Below are positions 1 to 12,489 of a DNA stretch of 64,000 nucleotides, one piece after another. Where the stretch lies: the NCBI RefSeq assembly GCF_032854445.1, contig NC_088304.1, forward strand, positions 16,875,704-16,939,703, given 5' to 3'. Every line of letters begins with the position of its first letter. Within the stretch, counting starts at the first letter, position 1. Origin of the DNA: Liolophura sinensis. Taxonomy: Eukaryota > Mollusca > Polyplacophora > Chitonida > Chitonidae. The position numbers were made by a program, and so were the translations under genes. The notes under the pieces are model-generated. The model was not told the DNA's origin, did no database searches, and was given only the letters and a program-made list of their open reading frames with translations.

Positions 1-71
1 GGGCAGGATACAGGATGATTCAATGACAAGGGCACTATGGGGCAGGATACAGGATGATTAACTGACAAGCA
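1..71. repeat. Short direct repeat at the window edge (40-bp period)
   Basis: The 20-base string gggcaggatacaggatgatt occurs at 1 and again at 41, followed each time by similar sequence (a short run, then tgacaag). This is the right-hand end of what may be a longer tandem array lying outside the window. No coding signal is seen. Confidence 0.6.
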
Positions 72-1826
72 TTTGCATGCCAATTACAAGACCATATAAA
101 CCCAAGTTAATTGACTGTCATTTGTCATTTTCACTACCAGTATGCCTGCAACAATGCTTCAAATCCCACAATGCATTGCTGATTTAGACACCATAATCAT
201 GACACAGGGTTACAAAATGTACATACAGCTGTATATAGCCACACTATGGGTGAAATACAGCCCTTGTTCAACCCCAATTGTCCATTCATTATATACACCA
301 TATATGTAGAAATTCAAGTTTCAGGAATATATAAGCTACGTGAAGGAACCCATTGACTTGTAAAGCATGATGAAAATTTGCATTTCTCTATTGACAATAC
401 AGCTCATATTGGACTCTGGTCCATTTTGCCAAGAACATGGACATACCAGATACCAACATGTACATTTACACATCTACTTCTTCAAAATCAACTTTTTACA
501 AGTAATTTAAAAGCGTTTTTCATTTAACATACATGTACATGCACAGCCTTACGTTTGCCATGCGCAAATTTACTGGTTTCTGTAAATCTGCATTTCCTTT
601 ATTTCAAAAACATTTTATTGATGGCAGGCACTCAAAGAGTTTCACTTGACTGAATCTTGGACAGTAAATGACACTAATAATGTGAACAGTGTATATGGAC
701 AAAACGCGTTCATATGTTACTTACCCTTGTATCACCGGAATAGCTCAGTTTCTCTTGACTGATTCTTTAAACTGTAGTGTCAGTAATGACATGTACAGTA
801 TAGGGTATGAGAACAGCACATGTTAATTATGTGTTGTATTTCTACATTCAGAGCTCCATGGGATAACAACAATGGTAAATAGAACTACGGTATTTCAGAT
901 AAACATTTAATATTACTTCAAGTGACACATTTTCTTGATTTTCTGATTCAGTCACCTTTAATATACTGCCATTTATGAATTATGTTGTGAAATTTGCTAA
1001 ATTTCTCATCAGGAAAAAAATTAAGTGTCAGCAACAAAAGTGTTATTTTAAGGCCTGTGCGTGCTTTTGGAAGTGCAGTTTTTAACACCAAACTTTAGGT
1101 GAAATAAAGTCGATGTACATAGTGCAAACGCAATGCTATTTATTTATTTCACTGATGTACCAGTCAGTACATGTAGTACTCTACACATATTTTCCATGCT
1201 TTAACTGTTTATGCATGAACATAAATGAAATTTCAGTGTATTAAGAAAATATTTTTCTACTATTTTCAGGACAATAGTGAAGGCTGAAGATGGCTTCTCC
1301 ATTTTTCACCAAAGATTCAATCACCTGGCATATGACATTTGATTACAGTTTCTTCCTTATCCAACTTTAATAAATACAGTCCAGGTATCATAATTAATTA
1401 GTTTCAAATTTATGTGCAGACAGTATCTGATGGCACTACCCCACTGAGCTATTTGATACCTCACCTTAAATTTCACAACATCCCATATACTTAGCTCTGG
1501 AGTCACATGTATGAACACCGAACTAATTTAGAGCCTCATTCTGAATAAACACATGAACACGTTAAATATTCAACGCCCAAAATGAGTTGGCTGTGGAAGA
1601 CCTTATCTAACACAGCACTGCGTAAACATGGGGCAAGCAACAACACAGCTCACTTTGCCGTGACCTCACAGCGGGGAATAACATAGCCAAAAGCAGTGCG
1701 CCCCTAGCCAATATTGAGCTGTCAATGTGGGCAGACTTACTGCTAAATCAAGACAAAGCATGTGTAAATACCCCAATAATCTCCAATAATGTTTTTTTAC
1801 GTTTGTATGTATGTATGTACGTATGC
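72..1826. other. Intergenic or intronic AT-rich DNA, nothing recognised
   Basis: No open frame, splice-bounded segment or known repeat stands out on either strand. The stretch is rich in short poly-A/T runs and in tacatgta-type simple sequence, which is found throughout the window. Confidence 0.4.
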
Positions 1827-2145
1827 TTGGGGTTTTACATTGTACTTAACAATTTTTCAGTCATATGAGGAGTCAGTACGTGTGTGTGTACATGTACATA
1901 TACCGTTTCTTTTTGTGGCAGGACAAGTCCATGCCACCAAAGTGCTGCCGCCACTGAAGTATCATGCTGAAGACACCAGATCTGACACTCCCACCCAGTC
2001 ACATTATACAGATACCAGGCCAACCAGTCCTATTTCCTTACTCCAACCTTTCTGTGCTGAGTGCCAAGCGAGGCAGTAACAAGTACCATTTTGAAGGTCT
2101 TTGGTATGACCTGACCGGCATTTGATCCCATGTCTGCCAACTTGG
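1827..2145 (-). mobile_element. SINE family B copy, diverged, lacking its tRNA-like head
   Basis: This matches the better preserved copies at 6074-6412, 18596-18960 and 60690-61055. It has the shared left block cttggggtttta...acaatttttcagtcatatg and a right block similar to the colony gtgccaagcgaggcagtaac. The right end, which carries the tRNA-like promoter in the other copies, is eroded. The frames open here on both strands are by-products of the repeat. Confidence 0.65.
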
Positions 2146-2409
2146 AGTTTTATGAGCCTCAACAAGTCAAGTTCTTCATATACATGAACATCAAAAACAC
2201 CCACACTGGTTTTCATACCACCAGTTTTTACACCTAAAACTGAAATTCTGCATGTAGTATCCTATTGATCACGTGATCTCTAGATGAAGACTGATATATG
2301 GAAACCCTATACAGACTTCATCTATAGAAGTCATCTTTAGATAGTCTACATACAGGTAAAACATGTAACACCCCCTAATGATATATAACACCCCCTAATG
2401 TGTTAAGTC

Positions 2410-2962
2410 ATCCTTTGATACAGACACTCTACAGACCAGATCGTCTTTGAATACAGACCAGGTCATCTTCAGATACAGACACATTACAGACCAGGTGAAA
2501 CATGTAACACCTTCCAATGAATATATGTACATGTGTTAAGTCATCCTTGGATACAGACACCGTACTGATTAGGTGACACAAAGGCACATTTACAGGCTAA
2601 ATGTACATCTTGGTGATCCTTGAGTACAGACACAGACCAGACCATCCTTGGACTCAGGCATTTTACAGACTCGGTCATCCTTGGATACAGACATCCTAAA
2701 GACCTGACCATCCTTGGATACAGACATTTACCAACCACGTCACCCTTGGATACACACATCCTACAAACCAGACCATCCTTAGATACAGACACCCTACAGA
2801 CCATGTCATCCTCAGATACAGACACCCTACAGACCATGTCATCCTCAGATACAGACACATTACAGGCCAGGCAATCCTTAGATTCAGATGCCCTATACAG
2901 ATTATTAATGTATATGCAAGTGATCCTTGGGTACAGAAGCTTTACAGACCAGATGATCTTTG
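2410..2962. repeat. 33-bp minisatellite, diverged
   Basis: Variants of a unit containing atcctyrgatacagacaccctacagacca recur. The spacing is exactly 33 bp between the agaccatgtc copies at 2798 and 2831. The left part (2410-2620) is irregular and mixed with other sequence. Because 33 is divisible by three, both strands stay open with an 11-residue periodic peptide, which is expected from the period alone. Confidence 0.75.
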
Positions 2963-4056
2963 GGTAAACAAATGGTGAAGTTTTATTTCCAATTTTAATC
3001 TGAGTTTACACAACGAGACATTCCATACCAATATTCAGTTAAAATAACACATAATGTTAACCGAGAGGAAATTTACCCAGCGGATACAGATTTGTGCTGT
3101 GCAGTGAACCCGTCCAGCCTTCCTACAGAGCCGTCACGGCAGCAGCACAGACACTCCATTATGGAACAATTGCTATTAATGGAAATATGGAATTTGCTTC
3201 ACCCAGTATCATCCCTTGAGGGGTCATGCAGGGACTGCGAACGCCCTAGCAGTCCGTAAACAACCGACTATGAAATACAAGACTCCTTCCTGTCAGATAT
3301 TATGGTACACTGCTTTCTCAGTCCACATGGGATATCGTAGGAAACACTAAAACATGGCAGCCAAGTGTAGAGCCTGACAGAAAACAACTACAAGTAAATA
3401 TTATATATATATTATTGATAAAATACCAAAATGTCCATCTATGAAATGTACCAGAAGTGGTACACTGTCATGATATACATATATCAGTATTATGCAGTGT
3501 TATTTGAAACTACATGTTCTAGCATTTCTAGTATTGAAAATTAACCTAGACCACTTTTGGTTCCAAATAAATGAAGCAGTTTTCAAGCAAATGCAAACAA
3601 CCAAGTGATCACAATTGCAACTGCAAACCATAATGACACTCAATTATTATAACATACGAGTTAACCATATTTTGATGTCCCATTTCCATTAGAGTACAAC
3701 TTCTGTACATTGATAGATAAGATACAGAGAAAATGAGCCACTGTTACCAGGGATTTCGGTTATGTTGAGTGTATTAAATGGACGACTGACAATAGATACA
3801 CACATGCCATTATTTAAGGAAGCAGACATTTACTGAGTGACCCCAGCCTTGTGACTTAATTTTTCACTAAAAACTGTACCAATAGTAGTGTACAGTATAC
3901 ATTTGTAAGCTCATGTAAATGGTAATGAAAATAAATACATGGCAAATACAGAGTCTAGGTGACAAATAAACTCATTACTTATCTAGACTTATGGTTTATA
4001 GGCACATACACTGTATTGTTTGTCAAAATGACCATCATGATTACATGTACATTAAT
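2963..4056. other. Non-repetitive stretch with one exon-like segment (3106-3218)
   Basis: Most of this stretch holds nothing recognisable. On the plus strand a good acceptor (tttgtgctgtgcag, ending about 3104) is followed by a 37-codon open frame read from 3106 to a TGA at about 3216. Its composition is coding-like (it includes the residues AVTAAAQTLHYGTIAING). I could not assign the peptide to a family. It may be a terminal exon or a gene relic; no partner exon was found. Confidence 0.3.
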
Positions 4057-4447
4057 GAGAACACTGTAACACTGAGGCATTGGCAGTGAAATCAGAGCTT
4101 AGCCTCTGATTTGTACAAAACTGTGCATGCATCATGCCATCTGACACAGTCTGAACCTCAATGATGAGAACACTGCAACACTGAGGCACTGGCAGTGAAA
4201 TCAGAGCTTAGCCTCTGATTTGTACAAAACTGTGCATGCATCATGCCATCTGACACAGTCTGAACCTCAATGATGAGAACACTGCAACACTGAGGCACTG
4301 GCAGTGAAATCAGAGCTTAGCCTCTGATTTGTACAAAACTGTGCATGCATCATGCCATCTGACACAGTCTGAACCTCAATGATGAGAACACTGCAACACT
4401 GAGGCACTGGCAGTGAAATCAGAGCTTAGCCTTTGATTTGTACAAAG
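4057..4447. repeat. 109-bp tandem repeat, about 3.6 copies
   Basis: The string gagaacactg starts at 4057, 4166, 4275 and 4384, a constant 109-bp spacing. The copies are nearly identical (a few substitutions, such as gtaacac versus gcaacac), which suggests recent duplication. The last copy is cut off about 65 bp into the unit. Confidence 0.9.
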
Positions 4448-4482
4448 ATGCCCATAACCTTCCTGCATGCCTGTACATGTAG

Positions 4483-4615
4483 GTTACAAGGAGCATCGTA
4501 CGCAAATTTGGAAACTGATACTACTCTCTTCTGCTTAAAACAACCCCAGGGAACGACTGGATTAGAAGCCTTCCAATTGCTCTTAACGGACCAAGTTCCA
4601 AGAGATGCCACACAA
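4483..4615 (+). CDS. Orphan exon-like segment, unidentified
   Basis: The segment begins after a tgtag acceptor and ends at a strong donor, ACACAA|gtgagt. It reads G plus 44 open codons with balanced amino-acid use (for example LEAFQLLLTDQVPRDATQ at its end). It lies directly right of the 109-bp array. No homology is recognised and no phase-compatible neighbouring exon was found, so it may be a chance open segment. Confidence 0.25.
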
Positions 4616-5415
4616 GTGAGTTTGATCTGGATATATATTTTACATGCATGCACACATACAAGTATTGTAGCTGGGAAATGATGCGGTGAATCTCAGGCCA
4701 TCTCTACATCTGACATCATGCTGTATACTGTATTTCATCTCAAGACTGTTTTGTAAAAAGACATTGGCTTTCAGAGGCACATAAAGATCTCAAAATGACA
4801 TTTTAGTGCCAGAAGTAAAAAATACATTTCAAATGTACAATATATCTCTCTTCCACAGCAATCCCATCCAAAAAAAACAAAAAAATAAAAACAAGAAATA
4901 AAACATGTTGTTACCAGAAAGATCAATTCATTAGATTGCACATACTAGTATACTGTTGTTTATTTTAAACATTTTTTTTGACATTGAGGAAGAGAAAACC
5001 AAAAAAAGATTCAAAAAAAATGCATCAAAAAAACAGAATATACATGTATGATTGGAAATCATATGCTCCCCTGTCATGAATGATCTGAGACAATTTCTTT
5101 GCTTTCATCTTATTTAAAATAAAGGCAATTTTTCTTAATATCTATTGAGAAATAAGTAGACATTGCTCTGCATTAGCAGCTTTCACATTAATATGTTTAC
5201 AACGTTTGATACTAGACATGGGGTAACATGAGAATCTGCCTGGATGCCCTCATAACACCTTTGATCACAACCACAATGAACCTAATCAACGACCAGAGTG
5301 GGCCAACACGAGCGGCCACAAACAATTCTTAGTACGCTCTGATAATTCAATTTTCCAGATCTTCTGCACTAATTTGTAGTTATCTGTCACATGGATATTA
5401 GATCCTGACACAGAC
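4616..5415. other. AT-rich stretch, nothing recognised
   Basis: Contains A-rich runs (about 4870-4910 and 4990-5035) and no supportable gene, RNA or repeat family on either strand. Confidence 0.4.
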
Positions 5416-5417
5416 AA

Positions 5418-5611
5418 TCAAACAGTTCCAGTATGGGCTTTGAGGCTCTCTACTAATTGACATTTCTCAATACAACTGCTTGTAGGAGTGATTTCCTTAA
5501 TTGGCCCACATTTGTACACTACCACAACAACCTGGGGTTGTGCTCTACAAACTATTGGTGGCCTCAAGTCAGAATTCTGCCATGAAAGTTGTGATAGTGT
5601 TTCTTCATCTG
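5418..5611 (-). CDS. Possible terminal exon on the minus strand, unidentified
   Basis: Read on the minus strand, an acceptor-like gtgcag at about 5611 is followed by more than 60 codons of open frame ending in TGA at 5418. The peptide is of mixed composition, with five cysteines and a valine run, and ends in SLKAHTGTV. It looks coding but matches nothing I recognise. The overlapping plus-strand frame at 5488-5706 is less convincing. Confidence 0.25.
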
Positions 5612-6073
5612 CACATTTCACTTTCTACAGTGAAGTACATGTAGGTACATGCAGGTTTACATACAGGTACAAATCCTGTGCACTTTTCAGCTGTGAGAAC
5701 AGGTAACATTACTATTCGGCAAAATAAAAATAAAAAATGGATTAATGATAACACCTCATCTTATGGACTTTCCAAAATTACAGTTATACAATCTGTTGAT
5801 GTCTTTCTTAGACAATGTCACAATAGAACGGATAATAAAGATGGTGACGTTTGTTTTGCAAGAAAAACCAAAGGTGCCCACAGTAAACTTAACAGACCAA
5901 TCTGACATATGGGCAGAAATCTATGAGCAAAGCAGAAGAGGCATTCTCAGTTACAAAATGGTAGACAAAATGAAGACAAATAGAGTGCCCATGCATAAGC
6001 TAAAGATTCCCATCTCTGTGTGTTTTTCCATTTGCATCATATATTACTGGATAACTAATGCAGGTAATTCATG

Positions 6074-6412
6074 AGTGAGTGAGTGAGTGAGTGAGTGCTT
6101 GGGGTTTAACCTCGTACTTAACAATTTTTCAGTCATATGATGACGCAGGAGTCCTTAGAGTGCATGTAATGTCCCTCCTTGTTGCAGGAAGGATTTCCCT
6201 CGCTCTTTTATCTAGTGATGCTTCACCGAGACGCCTTACAGAAGCCAAGTAAGCCATCCTGCCCAACCCATTATACTGATATGGGTCAACCACTCGTTGC
6301 ACTATCCCCTCCATGCTGAATGCCAAGCCAGAAAGTCACAACTTCCTCTTTTAAGGTCTTAGGTACGACTCGACTCAGAATTAACCCTGGATCTACCACC
6401 TCCGGAATGTAA
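6074..6412 (-). mobile_element. SINE family B copy with (GAGT)n tail
   Basis: The left end is a gagt microsatellite (about 6074-6097) joined to gcttggggtttaacctcgta and the shared body (acaatttttcagtcatatga, tccttgttgcaggaaggatt, ccattatactgatatgggtc). The tRNA-like head expected at the right end is truncated after the block cctggatctaccacctccgg. By comparison with 60690-61055 the element is read on the minus strand. Confidence 0.8.
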
Positions 6413-7340
6413 TTCATGAGCGAGATAAAATATAAAGTTAGGGGATATAGTCCTTGTAATGTGAAATCATGAATTCAAAATGATGGGACTGACTTGTGAA
6501 CACGAGTCTATCCCATAGCTTGCAAAATTTCGCCTCACATGATTGAATGATATGCCAAAGTCAATGATCTAGATGTTGTGTTGCAAGCGATAAATGCATA
6601 AAATACTCTATGTTGTGAACAGAAAACTGCTGTAATACAAGTCACTCTGTCTTCAGCGCAGCTCCATTGCATCAAATCAGCACTGAGATTGCGCATATAT
6701 GTGTTTATACGCCTTGCCTTATAAAAAGGAAAGGTTGGAATCTCTGGCTTGCCTTTAATACAACACCGCAACTCTGCTGAATAGACTTGAAATAAAGCAT
6801 TTTGCATATATGTCCACTTAAAGCATATCTTCCCTATAAAAGGTTTTTCGACATGACTTTTTCTCTTGCAAATCACTGCAATTACTATGATATTTCACAC
6901 TGCTACAACCTGTCCTATCTGGAGATGAAGTATCAGATTCCATTTATGGCGTTTCATGAACTAGTGGCCACACATGTTACAGCCAGGTCATGTATTTAGC
7001 TGTCATTCAAATTCATTGTGATTTACTTTTGCAATTTCACAGACTGGAACTGTAAAAAAAAAATTAAAAAAAAAACAAAAAAAAACAAAACAAAAAAAAG
7101 CAAAAAAAACCCCCAGAAAAGCTGAAGTCTAAAAATACCTATGTTGCTCCAGCAGGATGCACTATATAGAAGCCAAGTGTGGTACAGGTACATGTACGTG
7201 TAAATCCTCTGGGATGATAATCCATGCTGATATAAAGCTGGGGATTGCCTTAAGATGACAATTACGTCTCTCATTGCTGGAGTCAGCACAGTAGCAGAAA
7301 ATCACAAGGAGCTAAAGTCACCATAGTATGATTACTTCTT
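6413..7340. other. Non-coding stretch with imperfect poly-A tract
   Basis: Apart from an A-rich tract at about 7052-7110 nothing is recognised. The open frames on both strands are short and low-complexity. Confidence 0.35.
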
Positions 7341-7433
7341 TCTATCGCACATGTGCCCACGGCCTTCAGACTGAAATTCATCATAGACAGAAAATACAGA
7401 TACATGTACATGTATATTGTTAGCCACTCATTC
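7341..7433 (+). repeat. Flank of the 41-bp satellite, repeated inverted at about 11829-11911
   Basis: This sequence (gcacatgtg...cggccttcag...cagaaaatacagatacatgt...gttagccactca) recurs in inverted orientation at about 11829-11911, in the same position relative to a satellite monomer. It is therefore part of a dispersed element in which the satellite unit is embedded. Confidence 0.7.
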
Positions 7434-9217
7434 GGTTGCCTAGTGCCATGTACATCTCCACATCTCACTCATATGGTCACCTAGTGCCATGTACATCTCC
7501 ACATCTCACTCATATGGTCGCCTAGTGCCATGTACATCTCCACATCTCACTCATATGGTTGCCTAGATCCATATACATCTCCAAATCTCACTCATATGGT
7601 CACCTAGTGCCATGTACATCTCCACATCTCACTCATATGGTCGCCTAGTGCCATGTACATCTCCACATCTCACTCATATGGTCGCCTAGTGCCATGTACA
7701 TCTCCACATCTCACTCATATGGTCACCTAGTGCCATGTACATCTCCACATCTCACTCATATGGTCGCCTAGATCCATGTAGATCTCCACATCTCACTCAT
7801 ATGGTTGCCTAGATCCATATACATCTCCAAATCTCACTCATATGGTCACCTAGTGCCATGTACATCTCCACATCTCACTCATATGGTCGCCTAGTGCCAT
7901 GTACATCTCCACATCTCACTCATATGGTCGCCTAGTGCCATGTACATCTCCACATCTCACTCATATGGTCACCTAGTGCCATGTACATCTCCACATCTCA
8001 CTCATATGGTCGCCTAGTGCCATGTACATCTCCACATCTCACTCATATGGTTGCCTAGATCCATATACATCTCCAAATCTCACTCATATGGTCACCTAGT
8101 GCCATGTACATCTCCACATCTCACTCATATGGTCGCCTAGTGCCATGTACATCTCCACATCTCACTCATATGGTCGCCTAGTGCCATGTACATCTCCACA
8201 TCTCACTCATATGGTCACCTAGTGCCATGTACATCTCCACATCTCACTCATATGGTCGCCTAGTGCCATGTACATCTCCACATCTCACTCGTATGGTTGC
8301 CTAGATCCATATACATCTCCAAATCTCACTCATATGGTCGCCTAGATCCATGTACATCTCCACATCTCACTCATATGGTTGCCTAGATCCATATACATCT
8401 CCACATCTCACTCATATGGTCGCCTAGATCCATGTAGATCTCCACATCTCACTCATATGGTCACCTAGTGCCATGTACATCTCCACATCTCACTCATATG
8501 GTCGCCTAGATCCATGTAGATCTCCACATCTCACTCGTATGGTTGCCTAGATCCATATACATCTCCACATCTCACTCATATGGTCGCCTAGATCCATGTA
8601 GATCTCCACATCTCACTCATATGGTCGCCTAGTGCCATGTACATCTCCACATCTCACTCATATGGTCGCCTAGTGCCATGTACATCTCCACATCTCACTC
8701 ATATGGTTGCCTAGATCCATATACATCTCCACATCTCACTCATATGGTCGCCTAGATCCATGTAGATCTCCACATCTCACTCACATGGTCGCCTAGTGCC
8801 ATGTACATCTCCACATCTCACTCATATGGTCGCCTAGATCCATGTAGATCTCCACATCTCACTCATATGGTCGCCTAGATCCATGTAGATCTCCACATCT
8901 CACTCATATGGTCGCCTAGTGCCATGTACATCTCCACATCTCACTCATATGGTCGCCTAGATCCATGTACATCTCCACATCTCACTCATATGGTCACCTA
9001 GTGCCATGTACATCTCCACATCTCACTCATATGGTCGCCTAGTGCCATGTACATCTCCACATCTCACTCGTATGGTTGCCTAGATCCATGTACATCTCCA
9101 CATCTCACTCATATGGTCACCTAGTGCCATGTACATCTCCACATCTCACTCATATGGTCGCCTAGATCCATGTACATCTCCACATCTCACTCATATGGTC
9201 GCCTAGATCCATGTACA
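7434..9217. repeat. 41-bp satellite array, about 43 units, with 6-unit higher-order repeat
   Basis: The core unit runs from catatggtcgcctagtgcc through atgtacatctccacatctca, with a 41-bp period (tagtgccatg at 7441 and again 41 bp on). Three monomer types alternate: tagtgccatgtacat, tagatccatatacat and tagatccatgtagat, also distinguished by gtcgcc, gtcacc or gttgcc before them. From about 7560 to 8300 the types follow a 6-monomer order repeated three times (246 bp). To the right the order becomes irregular. The array shows no coding potential. Confidence 0.95.
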
Positions 9218-10051
9218 ACTTATTCATATTGAACATGCATTATCACATGTGGATATGTGTACATGGTCACACATGGAACAGAGATGAATCATATATACAT
9301 GTACATGCACTTTATACATGTATGTATTTATTTATTTTTACACCCCCAGGTTTTCATATGCTTTTTTAACTAGTACCGCATACTAAGTAACCATGAAAGT
9401 ACAGTATTTTCATTGCTATGCTTTCAAAACTGAAGGATACAAATTCCATCCAAATTTTCTTGTAAACAAGTGATTTTAAGTGTCTTTCTACTACAGTAGT
9501 AGTATATTATTTTTTAAACAGTTTCACATGGTCCGTCAAAACACAAAGTTCATGATTCATTGCTGTCTGTTCAATTTGCAGTGACAGCAGTCATATTGGC
9601 CTGTCAGCAGTTGGAGGGATGAGAAAATGAAGAATCAATAATGTTGCAGAACATTCACTCTGCTCAGGGATTCATAGTCCAAATTTTACGAACCGAAACT
9701 CAAGAATAGAAGTTTATTTCAACCAAATTGAGCTTAAAAAAATAACCGACCAATTTGGAGTCCGTTTTGAGGTGAATATATATTTTACAAACTGAGCCAA
9801 ATGTTGCATGTGCCATTATGAACACGTTTGAGAAAATCATTTCTCATTTTATACTACAGGTAAATACAAAAAATAACGCAGCTTATTCTGAAAAGATAAT
9901 GCATCTTTATTTTCTCTGCTTCAAGCCAACATGATATAACAGCATACCAATAATGTTGACATTTTCGAGGTTTTCTTTTCATTTATACTGTTTATTTAAT
10001 ACTGCACAGTTTTCTGTTAAATATAATGTACACAACCCTCTGTAAATAAAG

Positions 10052-10086
<35 letters not shown>

Positions 10087-11059
10087 GTACTTTTTCTGCT
10101 TTGTTTTCCATGAGAAAATGGCATTGTTTAGCTTAACCTTCTCACTTCTGTATTTCTTTTTTGCCAAATTTGAGAGGCAGTCAAATTGCAATAGGCTATA
10201 GGCTTCCTTCAAAGTGGGGTTGTTTTTTTGACAGATAAAACAGTAGTAAGACCTTTGCCTCAATATATAGTTTCTTGCCTTACTTTTTCTCTCCAACCGA
10301 ATAAACTCATAAACTCTGATCAGAATGGTACTTTTTTATGACTGTGCTGATTTTACAATTTCAACAATATTATCCTTACCTGACATGTACAGCTAGATTC
10401 TACCACTGATCGACCAAGCATGCATAATATGGGGACAAATACAAACAGGAACCTCTATGTCACCACCATATACTGTACATGTAGGCCTACTTAGATTAAC
10501 TGTGTTTTAACCCTGCTTTGTTCTTAACGGAACAAATACTACGAGGATAATGAATGGAAGCCAAGACACCATCTCCGTTCCATACAGATAATAACCCACT
10601 TCATTGAATAAGAGCCTCAGTAACATGTGGATGTGCAATGGCTAGGTGACTGAAATTGGACCATGTACAATACTGTGGTGGCCAATCACCTAAGAAACGT
10701 TTTCAGTTTGTTTTAGAAAGGCACACACTACAAATTCAGATTTCTCCTGTTTTCTCAACATTCAGTTATCTGTAACTGAATGCAGTATGGTTATTTTTGT
10801 CGGTTCGTAAATCGACGCATATGAATCCCAGACTGCTGATGATCTCATTTTAATCAGTGTAAATGTATATGTCAATTTACCTATACATGCACAAACTGGT
10901 CAGTATCAGTTGTCCTCGCTAAATTTCAAGTCTTTTAAGCACACACCTGCTTCATTAAAACCAACCACAAGACAAGAAAAGCTGACCAGTTCATGAAAAT
11001 TCTTGTTGATATTGAGTTTATGATATCTAAGTAAAAGTTTTTGTTCCTTGCAACAATTT
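9218..11059. other. Non-coding stretch with an (ATT)n microsatellite
   Basis: An ATT microsatellite of about 14 units lies at 10040-10081. No exon, RNA gene or known mobile element was recognised in the rest. Confidence 0.4.
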
Positions 11060-11243
11060 TTTCCACAGACGACAGTCACATTGAAAAGGTTGTGTTTCAA
11101 TTCCTTCTTGGGTCTGACTCATTAGGTGTGCCTGCTGTCTACCCGCTAAACTTTTCAATTCCCATTCCATGATGTAACTATATTGTACCATGCAGTGTAG
11201 CTGCTCCTGTCTCAATGCCCCAAGCCCCTCTTTGTTAGACACT
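11060..11243 (-). CDS. Orphan exon-like segment on the minus strand, unidentified
   Basis: On the minus strand the acceptor-like agcctgcag ends at about 11244 and is followed by a coding-like open frame (it contains LRQEQLHCMVQYSYIMEWEL). A weak donor GCGG|gtagac lies inside it near 11140. The gene is not recognised and no phase-matched partner exon was found, so this remains tentative. Confidence 0.22.
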
Positions 11244-11775
11244 GCAGGCTATTAACATGCTTAGTAGCAAGTATGTATAACTCTGATTCAAAAGGAGCTG
11301 CCACCAGAGTTACAATGCAAAATGCTTGAAGCCTCCTGATGTGTCATCACCGAAGAAGCTTATGTCTCACATGTTATTTTTCAATGCTGTATACTTCACA
11401 GTTACTTGATGCATAACTTAGATCATATATCTTGAATTAGAAACTTGGACTGCATATCTAAGATAACCAAAAATTAAAAACACACAAACCTTCACCTCTC
11501 ATATTCCACTTCACCCCTACTGTTCCAACAATAAAAAACAAGGTATATATATTCGAAAAGCATATATTTTGGGAAATGAGTCCCAAATTCAGACATCTGT
11601 GGTTGTAAATTAGGAAATAGACTATTGGGAATGGGGCATAATATCACCTCCTGAATTATTGGTAGACTAGCCCTGTGTACATTCTATCTGGACACTTACT
11701 GCAAGAGTATTCCCACTGGTAAGCTCACATTTTCACGTTATCTCCTTTATCTGAAAGTTTTAACATAATTTTTAT

Positions 11776-11925
11776 ACCAGTGAGTGAGATGTGGAGATGT
11801 ATATGGAACTAGGCAATCATGTGAGTGGCTAACAGAATACATGTACATATACCTGTATCTGTATTTTCTGCCTTTGATGAATTTCCATCTGAAGGCCGTA
11901 AGCACATGTGTGACTGTTACAGAGA
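11776..11925 (-). repeat. Single inverted copy of the 41-bp satellite monomer plus its flank
   Basis: The reverse complement of this segment aligns with about 7340-7480: the flank (cacatgtg, acggccttcaga, cagaaaatacagatac, gttagccactca) followed by one monomer (tgcctagttccatatacatctccacatctca, here shown in two parts by its ends). It holds only one unit, so it looks like the unexpanded form of the element that gave rise to the 7434-9217 array. Confidence 0.75.
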
Positions 11926-12489
11926 GAATTTTAGTCAAGGTAGTACTAGACTAAAATACAACTCTTATGTTTGGAGATGGAGCAGAACATCTTTTCATCA
12001 CGCTTTACCCTATTTTTGCACATCTATTCTTGCTAATGGTTCCATGTTTAGAAAAGGAATCTCGAGAATTGCTACTTGGGTAGGAAATGCTATGGAGGTA
12101 TAAAGTTCGGATAGGAAAATACCCAGCATTTTGAGAAGGGGCCTTTGTTTGACGTTGTATCCGTAGCATGCAATGTCCACTTCACTGGGCTATAGACGTG
12201 TGTATGTAGACCTACACATCAATTTACCACAGGCACAACGTCAATCGGTTATTTCCTATTTCACATATGGGCCTGCCATTCCTCGGTGATGCTCAAAGCG
12301 ATTTGCTGTGCTGACAGCCTGGATATATTTGACATGGACAGGTAACTGCATCAGGTTTTTAAATGGAGAGCGCTCTGACATTTGTTTGGGGTCATCCTTG
12401 GCTGAACAAAACGTCAAAGCAATTTAAGACCAGCCTATAAACCGTGCGTGTGGAAGCTTGCTGCAAGCTTCTATCTTACATCTGACTGA

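Noticed and set aside
2541-2967. Coding frames on both strands with an 11-residue repeat
   Set aside because: Both strands are open because the minisatellite period is 33 bp.
7434-9217. CRISPR array
   Set aside because: The units are contiguous 41-bp monomers without unique spacers, in a eukaryotic context.
11825-12103. 92-codon plus-strand frame
   Set aside because: It starts inside the inverted copy of the satellite parent element and shows no exon boundaries.
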